Source of the DNA: Alphaproteobacteria bacterium
GTDB lineage: Bacteria; Pseudomonadota; Alphaproteobacteria; UBA8366; GCA-2717185
Reading direction: 5' to 3'
DNA: 64,000 bases
Assembly: GCA_040905865.1 (NCBI GenBank)
Contig: JBBDQU010000061.1
Location: 22,028-86,027, forward strand
Position numbers and translations under genes: made by a program. The notes under the pieces are model-generated. The model had not been told where the DNA came from. It saw only the letters and a program-made list of their open reading frames with translations, and did not search any database. Of this stretch, positions 37,397-45,884 are shown one piece after another. Positions within the stretch are counted from its first letter, which is position 1. Every line of letters starts with the position of its first letter.

Positions 37397-39076
37397 AGTT
37401 TAGCCGATGGGGAAACGAGGTCAAACCGCAACGTATGACCCGGTTTCGACGATCAGGGCAGGAGTTTAGCCGATGGGGAAACGAGGTCAAACCGCAACGC
37501 GGCTGGATGATGAGCGTCACCGTGATATAGTTTAGCCGATGGGGAAACGAGGTCAAACCGCAACTCGCAGTTCGTCGCTAAGGTTGCGACGGTGAGTTTA
37601 GCCGATGGGGAAACGAGGTCAAACCGCAACGGGCTACCCGGCTAAGCATCACCCGATGCGAGTTTAGCCGATGGGGAAACGAGGTCAAACCGCAACCCAG
37701 GCTGGATGGATAGTCTTTTGGTTACAGTTTAGCCGATGGGGAAACGAGGTCAAACCGCAACGACAATTGTCATGCGCGCCCTGATCGATGGAGTTTAGCC
37801 GATGGGGAAACGAGGTCAAACCGCAACGAACAGGCAAGACGACGCTGGCGCGGCACCAGTTTAGCCGATGGGGAAACGAGGTCAAACCGCAACCAATGCG
37901 CGCGCGCCTGTTCGAGACGGAAAAGTTTAGCCGATGGGGAAACGAGGTCAAACCGCAACTGGTTGTCTTGTTGAACGTGTCCAGGTGTTAGTTTAGCCGA
38001 TGGGGAAACGAGGTCAAACCGCAACGCGGCGGCACACGATACACAGAAATCGTAGTTTAGCCGATGGGGAAACGAGGTCAAACCGCAACGCGAGCGGGCC
38101 TGTTGCGATCCGAACGCGAGTTTAGCCGATGGGGAAACGAGGTCAAACCGCAACCATTTGCGGCGGAAGCCATGCTTTCATATCAGTTTAGCCGATGGGG
38201 AAACGAGGTCAAACCGCAACAAGGACAAGGTCGAAACAAAGGAATTTCGAAGTTTAGCCGATGGGGAAACGAGGTCAAACCGCAACCCAACCGCCTTCAT
38301 TGTGCCGTTGGTCTTAGTTTAGCCGATGGGGAAACGAGGTCAAACCGCAACAGGGCAGGCATTCGATCGTCACACTGGCCAAGTTTAGCCGATGGGGAAA
38401 CGAGGTCAAACCGCAACTGATCGGGTCGCGGCCATGCCGCATGAATTAGTTTAGCCGATGGGGAAACGAGGTCAAACCGCAACGCGATCAATCGTCTTGT
38501 GGCGCAGGCGGCAGTTTAGCCGATGGGGAAACGAGGTCAAACCGCAACTCACATGGGCGCTTGCGCAAGATGTGAAGCAGTTTAGCCGATGGGGAAACGA
38601 GGTCAAACCGCAACGGAATTGCCGACGCGTTGCGGTGACGCTTCAGTTTAGCCGATGGGGAAACGAGGTCAAACCGCAACTCCAGAGGGTACACATCCGT
38701 CGCTGTTTGAAGTTTAGCCGATGGGGAAACGAGGTCAAACCGCAACCCTTCGGTGCGCAACCTGATGGCATAGGTCAGTTTAGCCGATGGGGAAACGAGG
38801 TCAAACCGCAACGGTGTCACGTCAATCGAGACGGGCGCGAGAAGTTTAGCCGATGGGGAAACGAGGTCAAACCGCAACGGCTGGGCTGGATTCTCTTTAG
38901 ATAATAGAAGTTTAGCCGATGGGGAAACGAGGTCAAACCGCAACTGATCGCCGCTGGCGGTGGCCGCGCCCTGAAGTTTAGCCGATGGGGAAACGAGGTC
39001 AAACCGCAACCATATCTTCGGCAAGGCGCTGCCGGAACGGAGTTTAGCCGATGGGGAAACGAGGTCAAACCGCAAA
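37397..39076 (-). CRISPR. CRISPR array, 26 repeats and 25 spacers
   Basis: The 36-bp repeat begins AGTTTAGCCGATGGGG and ends CAAACCGCAAC on the plus strand. I count 26 copies, starting at 37397, 37463, 37529 and so on to 39041. Spacers are mostly 30 bp, with four of 29 and one of 28; no two are alike. All repeats look identical except the last, whose final base is A instead of C. The crRNA sense is minus, shown by the tracrRNA anti-repeat and the terminator at 37358-37383. In that sense each repeat contains TTGACC, 16 bp, then TAAACT at its end, a complete promoter-like unit. I noticed no spacer matching the rest of the window, but I did not compare systematically. Confidence 0.98.
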
Positions 39077-39080
39077 CCAT

Positions 39081-39091
39081 GGGGGGGGGGG
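39081..39091. repeat. Homopolymer run of 11 G
   Basis: Eleven G residues lie between the last CRISPR repeat and the tetR promoter. Runs this long are prone to slippage and also to sequencing error. Confidence 0.9.
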
Positions 39092-39101
39092 AGAATCGGA
39101 A

Positions 39102-39130
39102 TTGACAACATACCGACCGGTTGGTATGTT
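39102..39130 (+). promoter_or_regulatory. tetR promoter with an embedded TetR-family operator
   Basis: A perfect -35 TTGACA (39102-39107) and TATGTT (39125-39130) are 17 bp apart. The spacer and -10 are occupied by a 24-bp near-perfect palindrome (39107-39130, halves AACATACC and GGTATGTT, centre GACCGGTT) with two mismatched pairs. This ACATACC...GGTATGT shape is a typical TetR-family operator. It should give autorepression of the downstream operon. Confidence 0.85.
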
Positions 39131-39152
39131 TCCGGCGAAAGAGGGAAGGGCG

Positions 39153-39776
39153 ATGGCCGGGCGACAGGGCGATGCGAAAACCAGAATTCTCGATGCGGCG
39201 CTTTGCGTGATCCGCGCGAAGGGCTATGCCGCGACGACGGTGGATGACCTCTGTGCCGCCGCCGGGGTGACGAAGGGCGCGTTCTTTCACCATTTCGCCA
39301 GCAAGGAAGCGCTGGGCGTGGCGGCGGCGGATCACTGGTCGGCGGTTACCGGCGCCTTCTTCGCCGCGGCGCCGTATCACGACCATGCCGATCCGCTGGA
39401 CCGGGTGCTCGGCTATATCGATTTCCGCCGGGCGATCCTGCAGGGGGCGGTGCCGGAATTCACCTGCCTTGTGGGCACGTTGCTGCAGGAAACCCATGAC
39501 AGCCACCCCGCGATCCGCGACGCCTGCGACCGCTGCATCAGCGCCCATGCGAAAACCCTGGAGGCGGATATCGCCGCGGCCATGGCGGCGCGCGGCGTCA
39601 AGGCGGACTGGACGGCGGCCAGCCTGGCGCTGCACACGCAGGCGGTGCTGCAGGGCGCCTTCATCCTCGCCAAGGCGCGAAGCGGCCCCGCCGTCGCCGC
39701 CGAAAGCGTCGATCACCTGCGCCGCTATGTCGAAATGCTTTTCACCAACCCTGGCGACAAGGAGCAAGTGTCATGA
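39153..39776 (+). CDS. TetR/AcrR family transcriptional regulator
   Basis: Ligand-responsive repressor of 207 residues from the ATG at 39153, which follows a GAGGGAAGGG ribosome site. The helix-turn-helix is TTVDDLCAAAGVTKGAFFHHFASKEALG (residues about 30-57). The C-terminal ligand domain is of the type seen in alphaproteobacterial repressors (TCLVGTLLQETHDSHPAIRDACDRCI). Its stop overlaps the next gene (ATGA), and the operator in its promoter suggests it controls the operon of SRPBCC, VOC and perhaps DUF1428 proteins. Confidence 0.93.
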   Translation: MAGRQGDAKTRILDAALCVIRAKGYAATTVDDLCAAAGVTKGAFFHHFASKEALGVAAADHWSAVTGAFFAAAPYHDHADPLDRVLGYIDFRRAILQGAVPEFTCLVGTLLQETHDSHPAIRDACDRCISAHAKTLEADIAAAMAARGVKADWTAASLALHTQAVLQGAFILAKARSGPAVAAESVDHLRRYVEMLFTNPGDKEQVS

Positions 39777-40255
39777 CCGCCGAATCCGACGGCAATACCG
39801 ATACGAACCGCGACCTGGTGCTGACCCGCATCATTCCCGTTCCCCGGCCGGCGCTGTGGCGCTGCTGGACCGAACCGGCGCTGCTGACCCGGTGGTTCAC
39901 GCCGCATCCCTGGACGACGGTCCGGGCGGAACTGGATGTCCGGCCCGGCGGCGCCTGCTGCGTCACCATGCGCAGCCCGGAAGGGGAGGAATTCCCCAAT
40001 CCCGGCGTCTATCTGGAAGTGGCGCCGTGCGAGAAGCTTGTGATGACCGATGCCTATATTTCCGCCTGGGAGCCGTCTGAAAAGCCGTTCATGACGTCGA
40101 TCGTCACCTTCGCGGACGAAGCCGGCGGCACGCGCTATACCGCGCGCGCCCGCCACTGGACGGTCGCCGACCGCGAGGCGCATGAAAAAATGGGCTTCCA
40201 TGAAGGCTGGGGCAAGGCCGCCGACCAGTTGCAACAGATCGCCGCTACGCTCTGA
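39773..40255 (+). CDS. SRPBCC (AHSA1-type) family protein
   Basis: 160-residue helix-grip protein of the Activator-of-Hsp90-ATPase-like group, with a deep hydrophobic pocket in the family. The start RDLVLTRIIPVPRPALWRCWTEPALLTRWFTPHPWTTV and the closing EAHEKMGFHEGWGKAADQLQQIAATL are diagnostic. It is the second gene of the tetR operon (4-bp overlap). The ligand and role are unknown; related genes often accompany glyoxalase-type proteins, as here. Confidence 0.9.
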   Translation: MTAESDGNTDTNRDLVLTRIIPVPRPALWRCWTEPALLTRWFTPHPWTTVRAELDVRPGGACCVTMRSPEGEEFPNPGVYLEVAPCEKLVMTDAYISAWEPSEKPFMTSIVTFADEAGGTRYTARARHWTVADREAHEKMGFHEGWGKAADQLQQIAATL

Positions 40256-40286
40256 CGACGATAAACGAAGGAAAGGACACACGATC

Positions 40287-40760
40287 ATGACCGAACCGAT
40301 CCGACCCGACCCGCCGCATGGCATGAGCGCCCTGTCGCCGCATCTCGTCTGCGCCGGCGCGGCGGCCGCTATCGATTTCTACAAACAGGCCTTCGGCGCC
40401 GTGGAAATGGCCCGCGTGCCGGCGCCGGACGGTACGCTGCTGCATGCCAGCGTGACGATCTGCGGCTGCTCCGTCATGCTGATGGATGAAATGCGGGGCT
40501 GCGGCGCCATCGGCCCGAAGGCGCTCAACGGAACGCCGGTGACCATCCACCTGTTCGTCGAGGATGTGGACGCGGTCTTTGCGCGGGCGGTCGCCGCCGG
40601 CGCGACCGTGGTGATGCCGGTCGAGGACATGTTCTGGGGCGACCGCTACGGCGTGGTCGAGGACCCGTTCGGCCACCGCTGGTCCGTCGCCACCCATGTG
40701 CGCGATGTGAGCGCGGCGGAGATTCAGGACGCCGTCGCCCGGTTCGTCCCGCAGGGCTGA
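40287..40760 (+). CDS. VOC (glyoxalase/bleomycin-resistance) family protein, PhnB-like
   Basis: 157-residue metalloenzyme-fold protein with PhnB-like layout: LSPHLVCAGAAAAIDFYKQAFGAVEMAR at the start and FWGDRYGVVEDPFGHRWSVATH at the end. An Asp/Glu metal set is suggested by these blocks. The ATG at 40287 follows AAGGAAAGGA. It is the third gene of the tetR operon. The substrate is unknown; such proteins act on small electrophiles or bind drugs. Confidence 0.9.
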   Translation: MTEPIRPDPPHGMSALSPHLVCAGAAAAIDFYKQAFGAVEMARVPAPDGTLLHASVTICGCSVMLMDEMRGCGAIGPKALNGTPVTIHLFVEDVDAVFARAVAAGATVVMPVEDMFWGDRYGVVEDPFGHRWSVATHVRDVSAAEIQDAVARFVPQG

Positions 40761-40824
40761 CATGGCGACGCCGGCTGTCGCAAGACCTTTGGCCGCTTGT
40801 CGCGGCGCATGAAGGAGAATGAAA

Positions 40825-41178
40825 ATGACGTATATCGACGGGTTCGTGCTTCCCGTGCCCCGGAAAAACAGGGAAGCGTACCGGGCGCTGGCGGAAATGG
40901 CGATGGCGATTTTCCGCGAACACGGGGCGCTGAATGTCGTGGAATGCTGGGGCGACGATGTTCCCGATGGCGAGGTCACGTCCTTTCCCATGGCGGTGAA
41001 GTGCCATGCGGACGAAACCGTCGTCTTCTCCTGGGTTGTCTGGCCGTCACGGGAGGCCCGCGACGCCGGCAATGCGAAGATCATGGCCGATCCGCGCCTG
41101 GAGCACATGATGGAATCCATGCCGTTCGACGGCAAACGGATGATCTTCGGCGGGTTCGAGGTCATGCTCGACGGGTGA
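40825..41178 (+). CDS. DUF1428 family protein
   Basis: 117-residue member of the DUF1428 family (ferredoxin-like alpha/beta-barrel fold). MTYIDGFVLPVPRKNREAYRALAEMA, VECWGDDVPDGEVTSFPMAVKCHADETVVFSWVVWPSREARDAGNAK and FGGFEVMLDG are the family blocks. I prefer the ATG at 40825, seven bases after GAAGGAG; an ATG at 40819 would be too close. It lies 64 bp behind the VOC gene and may be the last gene of the operon. The function is not established. Confidence 0.92.
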   Translation: MTYIDGFVLPVPRKNREAYRALAEMAMAIFREHGALNVVECWGDDVPDGEVTSFPMAVKCHADETVVFSWVVWPSREARDAGNAKIMADPRLEHMMESMPFDGKRMIFGGFEVMLDG

Positions 41179-41260
41179 CGGCGCGTTCACGAAGCTGTTC
41201 TTGCCGCCGCGGATTGGTGATATGGAGGGGCCTGTTGTCACCCAACCGGAGAATCCCGCA

Positions 41261-41434
41261 ATGAAAAGACCCGTGCTGAAAGCCCTTGTCGCACTGCTCG
41301 CCCTGTCGGCCGCCAGCGCCTGTTCGCCCGAAGTGGGCAGCGCCGCCTGGTGCGAGAAGATGAAGGAAAAGGACAGGATGGACTGGACCGCCCGGGAAGC
41401 CACCGATTTCGCCCAGCACTGCGTATTGCCCTAA
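41261..41434 (+). CDS. DUF3012 family small lipoprotein
   Basis: 57-residue protein with a lipoprotein signal (MKRPVLKALVALLALSAASAC, lipobox SASAC at the end). The mature part has CSPEVGSAAWCEKMKEKDRMDWTAREATDFAQHC, the DUF3012 pattern with conserved Trp, Cys and DWT. It should be attached to the membrane on the periplasmic side. An earlier in-frame ATG at 41201 is unlikely because it would hide the signal. The function is unknown. Confidence 0.85.
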   Translation: MKRPVLKALVALLALSAASACSPEVGSAAWCEKMKEKDRMDWTAREATDFAQHCVLP

Positions 41435-41465
41435 GGGGACAACGCTTGCCGTGCTTCGGCGCGGT

Positions 41466-41666
41466 TTACGCCAGCATGGCGGAAAGATGCTGGTCGAACC
41501 GGGCCAGCAGCGCGACCGATTGCCCGTCATAGGCGACAATCCGGTCGTCCGTATAGGTCTTGATCCGCAGGTAGACGCCGGCGCTGCACAGCGAATCGAA
41601 AATCAGCGGATCCGCCGGAAACAGCCCCGGCCCGATCGGGCCCCGCCAGGTCAGGGTGACGCTCAT
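41466..41666 (-). CDS. Truncated GIY-YIG nuclease-like fragment
   Basis: 66-residue frame. GVYLRIKTY (as GIY) is followed by IVAYDGQSVALLARFDQHL (as YIG, here YDG), the first 30 residues of a GIY-YIG domain, and then an early stop at 41466. The catalytic Arg, Glu and Asn positions further on are missing. It is therefore either a remnant of a longer nuclease-like gene or a tiny protein of another role. No ribosome site is obvious. Confidence 0.4.
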   Translation of the reverse strand: MSVTLTWRGPIGPGLFPADPLIFDSLCSAGVYLRIKTYTDDRIVAYDGQSVALLARFDQHLSAMLA

Positions 41667-41808
41667 GGGAATACCGCGCCGTCTTGGTGAATCGCCGCGG
41701 TTATTTTTAGCGGTCGCCCCTTGATACGGAAATAAATAGTATTATATTCCTTGTTTCCGCGCCGACACCCCGCGCTGCCGGCTGGATAGGGGCCATGTAT
41801 AGGAATGT

Positions 41809-41930
41809 TAATCGATGTTAACCGATGTTAATCGGCACGTAAAATTTCCGGCGCTGCCCGTGCCAGATCAGATCGTGGTTTGTTGGAATCGCCTATGGCG
41901 ACCCAACAATCACGTGAATCTGATCGATCT
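41809..41930. repeat. Dispersed palindromic element with a GTTAATCGAT-like tandem
   Basis: Three short tandem copies of (A)TGTTAA(T/C)CGAT/G lie at about 41809-41834. They are followed by a large palindrome (41865-41930). Its outer arms are AGATCAGATCGTG and CACG(TGA)ATCTGATC. The inner hairpin is TTGGAATCGCC-TAT-GGCGACCCAA. The same layout recurs at 58265-58330, and its left half at 56412-56424. Confidence 0.75.
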
Positions 41931-41962
41931 TGTTGAAAGCCCACATTTAATGATGATGGCTG

Positions 41963-43498
41963 TCAGACCGTCCTGTCGGTGCGCAGCGATTCAAGGAAAT
42001 CGAGCTTCGGTTTTAACAAATCCGTTCCCGGCATGATTTTATCGCCCAGTTCCATATAGGGACCTGTTTCAGGCTCGAAGCCCGGCCAGTGCGGCAAGCC
42101 CGGCCCGTTGGGGTCGCCCCTGGCGGCAAAATTCGTCCAGTAGCCGATCATCGTTTCGGACAGCTTGCGGTTCGCCGCGTTCGGATAAGGGCCGAACTGG
42201 CCGCATTTGACGCCGCTGCCGAAGATATACGGAATCTCCGCGCCGTGATGCGCGCCCATCTTCCTGCCGCCGCGCCACGGCGGCACGCGGGTAAAGAAAT
42301 AGGACCAGTTCGGAACCCCGGCCCGTGACAGCAGCCGGGCATGGCTGCGCGCGGGCAGGGCCATGCGCTGATCGGTCGACAGGCGGGCGATGGCGGCCGG
42401 CGCCTCCGCGTCGCTTGCCGCCGGATACTGATCGAAGATGGCGTCGGCTTCATCGCCGAATTTATGCGCCAGATACGCACGGTATTTGTCCAGCGTGTCG
42501 AAGCGATCCGCTTCCATCTGCGTGAACATCGTGCCTTCATCGGCATTGATGCCGGTGATCATCGGCACTTTGTGGATCTTCCCCGCCGCATAGAGCCGGC
42601 GCGGATCGTCCGGAATGACCCAGCCATCGACGATGGGATTGTTGTCCAGCGCCACCGCGTCGCAGAGTTCCTGCCAGGGTTTCGCCCGCAGCGCCGCCAG
42701 CGGATCGTCCGCCGAATCGCAACCCAGCCTCGCCGCGATCTCCAGCCCCATCGCCTCGCGCGCCGCCAGCGGCAGGCTGACATCGCGCAGCGCGCCGCTC
42801 TGGCAGATGCCGCGGTCGAACAGCCCCTCGGTCAGCGGCGACGCCAGCAGGACGGCGACGCCGCGGCTGCCGGCCGATTCGCCGAACACCGTGACGTTCC
42901 CCGCATCGCCGCCGAACCCGGCTATGTTTTTACGGACCCAGCGCAGCGCCGCGATCTGGTCCATCAGCGCATAATTGCCGGACGCATTATGCCCGGACGC
43001 CGCCGTCAGCGCCGGGTGGGCGAAACCGCCCAGCACGTTGAGCCGGTAGTTGAAGGTCACCACGACAACGCCGGCCTTCGACAGGTTCACCGCGTTATAC
43101 ATCGGGTTGTCCGGCGCACCGACCCGGAAGGCCCCGCCATGGATCCAGACCATCACCGGCAGCTTCTCGCCCGCGGAATGCGCCGGGGTCCAGACATTCA
43201 GGTACAGGCAGTCTTCCGACAGGGCAGCGTCCTTCGGTGGTCCGAACATCGCGAGGCCGTCGCCAACCGGCTGCAGGCAGGCGGGCGCATATGCCGTCGC
43301 ATCCCGCACCCCGCCCCAGTCCGGCGCCGGAACCGGCGGCCGCCAGCGCCTTGCGCCAACCGGCGGCGCGGCAAAGGGAATGTTCCTGAAGGTGGAGACG
43401 CCATCGTCTTCGGGCGCGGCGCGCCCCGCCAGCAACCCGTTCGTAACGCGAACCGGCCCCTGCGCGTGCAGGGGCGCATCCGGTATCCGGTCAGCCAT
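41963..43498 (-). CDS. Type B carboxylesterase
   Basis: Serine hydrolase with an alpha/beta-hydrolase fold, 511 residues, no signal peptide. The oxyanion region is VMVWIHGGAFRVG; the nucleophile elbow is VFGESAGSRG; the histidine region is MGAHHGAEIPYIFGSG. EDCLYLNVWTPA is the conserved family signature. The C-terminal part ends FDLESLRTDR-like. Substrates are esters or carbamates. The neighbouring ketopantoate reductase-like gene starts 10 bp downstream on the same strand. Confidence 0.93.
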   Translation of the reverse strand: MADRIPDAPLHAQGPVRVTNGLLAGRAAPEDDGVSTFRNIPFAAPPVGARRWRPPVPAPDWGGVRDATAYAPACLQPVGDGLAMFGPPKDAALSEDCLYLNVWTPAHSAGEKLPVMVWIHGGAFRVGAPDNPMYNAVNLSKAGVVVVTFNYRLNVLGGFAHPALTAASGHNASGNYALMDQIAALRWVRKNIAGFGGDAGNVTVFGESAGSRGVAVLLASPLTEGLFDRGICQSGALRDVSLPLAAREAMGLEIAARLGCDSADDPLAALRAKPWQELCDAVALDNNPIVDGWVIPDDPRRLYAAGKIHKVPMITGINADEGTMFTQMEADRFDTLDKYRAYLAHKFGDEADAIFDQYPAASDAEAPAAIARLSTDQRMALPARSHARLLSRAGVPNWSYFFTRVPPWRGGRKMGAHHGAEIPYIFGSGVKCGQFGPYPNAANRKLSETMIGYWTNFAARGDPNGPGLPHWPGFEPETGPYMELGDKIMPGTDLLKPKLDFLESLRTDRTV

Positions 43499-43507
43499 GC
43501 ATCATCC

Positions 43508-44521
43508 TCACCGGTCCCGCCGCCGGAACCATTGCGGCGTCACCTCCGCCGCCGCCCGGTCGATCAGCGCCGAAAGCGCATCCGGCGGCATCGCATTGGG
43601 TTCGCCCTCGCCCCGGGCCAGCCCGTTGGCCAGGCGTTGCAGGACCAGGTTTGCCGGCGTCGCAATACCGTGCAGCCGTCCCAGCTGGACGATTTCGCCA
43701 TTGATGTAATCGACTTCCGAATCCGTGTTGCCGCGTTTCAGGCTTTGCAGGGTCGACGTGCCGGACCGCCCGATACCGCGAATCTTGCCGTTCTCCAGCA
43801 GGTCGCCGTGGCGGGCATCGACTTCCGCTTCAGTGGCGTAGTCGATACCGGCGGCGGCGAGTACCGTTTGGCCTTCCCGCCGCAACCGGTCGCGGATCGC
43901 CCCCATATTGCTGCCCCGCGGGCAGACGGCGGCCAGCGCATTGTTCAGGTTGAAAACCAGCTTCGCGTATTTCCAGCGCATGATCTCCGCGACAGGTTCG
44001 GCGCTGCATCCGATATCGGTCAGCGCCGCCATGACATCGACGACGCAATCGTCCACGCCGCGCGGATAACAGCCCATATCCATGATGCCCAGCGTCCGCA
44101 ACGAATGCATCAGCACGATCCCCGGCTCCAGGAAATCCGCCGGCAGATGCACGAGCATGCCATAGACATGGGCAAAGCGGCGCAGCGCCATGGCTTCGTT
44201 GCGCACGCCGTTCTGGCCGCTGATGACGGGAATCCGGTCGCCCGCAACCTTGTACAGTTCCTCCAGCGCATCCAGCGTGTGCTGCGACTTCATCGTCATC
44301 AGCACGACATCGCCATCGCGGAAATCGACCTCGGTCGGGTGACCGACGGCCGGAACCTTCAGCGTCACGGCGCGATGCGGCGTTTCGTAGTGCAGCCCGG
44401 TGGTCTGAATCGCGTGCAGATGCGCGCCGCGCGCGATAAGCACCACGTCATGGCCGCGCTCGAACAGTTCGGCGCCCAGAACGCAGCCGATCCCGCCCGC
44501 ACCGTATATGATGAGTCGCAT
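43508..44521 (-). CDS. Ketopantoate reductase (ApbA/PanE) family protein
   Basis: 337-residue NADPH-dependent reductase, paralogous to the one at 2484-3422. The Rossmann fingerprint is MRLIIYGAGGIGCVLGAELFERG. MTMKSQHTLDAL carries the lysine after the nucleotide domain, and WKYAKLVFNLNNALAA the second lysine region. The protein is longer than the usual 300 residues because of a C-terminal extension. The setting beside an esterase and a beta-lactamase-fold hydrolase suggests catabolism and not pantothenate synthesis (inference). Confidence 0.88.
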   Translation of the reverse strand: MRLIIYGAGGIGCVLGAELFERGHDVVLIARGAHLHAIQTTGLHYETPHRAVTLKVPAVGHPTEVDFRDGDVVLMTMKSQHTLDALEELYKVAGDRIPVISGQNGVRNEAMALRRFAHVYGMLVHLPADFLEPGIVLMHSLRTLGIMDMGCYPRGVDDCVVDVMAALTDIGCSAEPVAEIMRWKYAKLVFNLNNALAAVCPRGSNMGAIRDRLRREGQTVLAAAGIDYATEAEVDARHGDLLENGKIRGIGRSGTSTLQSLKRGNTDSEVDYINGEIVQLGRLHGIATPANLVLQRLANGLARGEGEPNAMPPDALSALIDRAAAEVTPQWFRRRDR

Positions 44522-44533
44522 GACCGGCGGGCC

Positions 44534-45760
44534 TCAGTCGACCAGCGACTGGTAGACCAGCGCGCGCAGTTCGCGCCTGATCGGATAGGATGATGACGGC
44601 ATCACCTGGGTCATGAAGACGACGGAGACTTCCTCCACCGGATCGATCCAGAAGGCGGTCGATGCAGCCCCGCCCCAGGCAAGCTCGCCAACCGAACACG
44701 CACCCTTGGTCGCCGCCGAATCCATGACCACCGAAAAACCGAGCCCGAATCCGATTCCGTCAAAACTTGTTTCGCTGAACACCGGCTGGCCCATTGCTGT
44801 CAGGTCCACATTGCCGGGCAGGTGGTTCAGGGCCATCAGCTCCACCGTCCGGCGGCCGAGGATACGCGCGCCGTCCAGTTCGCCCTTGCGGCGCATCGCC
44901 TCGGCAAAGCGAAGGTAATCGCCAACGGTCGACACCAGTCCGCCGCCGCCGGAAAACAGCGTGACCGGCCGCGCCCACGACGAACCCTGATCCGCCGGAT
45001 CGATCTGTTCGGTACCGCCGTTCTTCGCATTGAACAGCGCGGCCAGGCGCGGCAGCTGGTCCGTGCGCACCTGGAATGCGGTTTCATCCATGCCCAGCGG
45101 GCCGAAAATCCGCTCCTGCAATATCTCGTTCAGCGGCTTGCCGCCCAGCACTTCGACCATCCGGCCCAGCACGTCGGTCGCGACGCTGTATTCCCAGCTT
45201 GTTCCCGGCTGCGCGTGCAACGGTATGGCGGCGACCAGACGCACCACATCCGCCAGAACGGCGTCGTTCCGTCTGGAAAAATTCGCGCCGGCCTGCTGGT
45301 ACAGCGTGCCGACGGGGCTGGCCGTCCGGTCGCCATAGACAAGGCCCGACGTATGGGTCATCAACTGCCAGACCTTGACCGGCGTTGCGACCGGTTCGGT
45401 TTTCATTGCATCGCCTTCGCCCGAAACATGCACCGGCGTGTCCCTGAATTCCGGCAGGAAGCGCGTGATCGGATCGTCGAGCTGGAATCGGCCTTCCTCG
45501 TAAAACGTCATCGCGGCGGCGGTGACGATCGGCTTGGTCATTGAAAAAATGCGGAACACCGTATCCTCGGCGACTGGCCTGCCGGATTGCGGGTCGGCCA
45601 TGCCGGCGCAACCCAGATAGGCAATCCGGCCCTTGCGCGTCACCGCCGTGAGGCAGCCCGGCAGCCGGCCCGAATCGACATAGCCCTGCATCCAGCCATC
45701 GATCCGTCGCAGCCGCTCGGCCGACATTCCCACGGTATTCGGTTCGGTGCGCACCAGCAT
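44534..45760 (-). CDS. Beta-lactamase-family serine hydrolase (class C fold)
   Basis: 408-residue penicillin-binding-protein-fold hydrolase or esterase. The SXXK motif is FSMTK (residue about 118). The tyrosine motif position reads WEYSVATD; the KTG-equivalent motif near GELAWGGAAST is weak. Such proteins are usually esterases and not true beta-lactamases. The ATG at 45760 follows GAGGGG and is preferred to longer versions reading into the divergent gene. It is 12 bp upstream of the reductase gene, giving an apparent minus-strand operon of three. Confidence 0.88.
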   Translation of the reverse strand: MLVRTEPNTVGMSAERLRRIDGWMQGYVDSGRLPGCLTAVTRKGRIAYLGCAGMADPQSGRPVAEDTVFRIFSMTKPIVTAAAMTFYEEGRFQLDDPITRFLPEFRDTPVHVSGEGDAMKTEPVATPVKVWQLMTHTSGLVYGDRTASPVGTLYQQAGANFSRRNDAVLADVVRLVAAIPLHAQPGTSWEYSVATDVLGRMVEVLGGKPLNEILQERIFGPLGMDETAFQVRTDQLPRLAALFNAKNGGTEQIDPADQGSSWARPVTLFSGGGGLVSTVGDYLRFAEAMRRKGELDGARILGRRTVELMALNHLPGNVDLTAMGQPVFSETSFDGIGFGLGFSVVMDSAATKGACSVGELAWGGAASTAFWIDPVEEVSVVFMTQVMPSSSYPIRRELRALVYQSLVD

Positions 45761-45884
45761 GGATTGTCCCCTCGTCGGTCGTGTGGAAAAATGGCGTGAA
45801 ACGGGCGCGGAACAGGCGCCCATCGGTCGGGCGACAATGCGTTGCCGGGCCGGATCGTGCAAGACCTTAAGGATGATTTCAACC

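Noticed and set aside
37797..37857. Spacer 7 resembling a Walker A coding sequence (GGCAAGACGACGCTGGC), considered as self-targeting
   Set aside because: I noticed no matching 30-base sequence in the window; P-loop-like text is common in phage and host ATPases, so nothing can be concluded without a search.
38064..38904. Open frames across the CRISPR array encoding repeated FSRWGNEVKPQ-like peptides on one strand and RFDLVSPSAKL on the other
   Set aside because: They are the translation of the 36-bp repeat at a 66-bp period, which keeps frames open; no start site or protein logic supports them.
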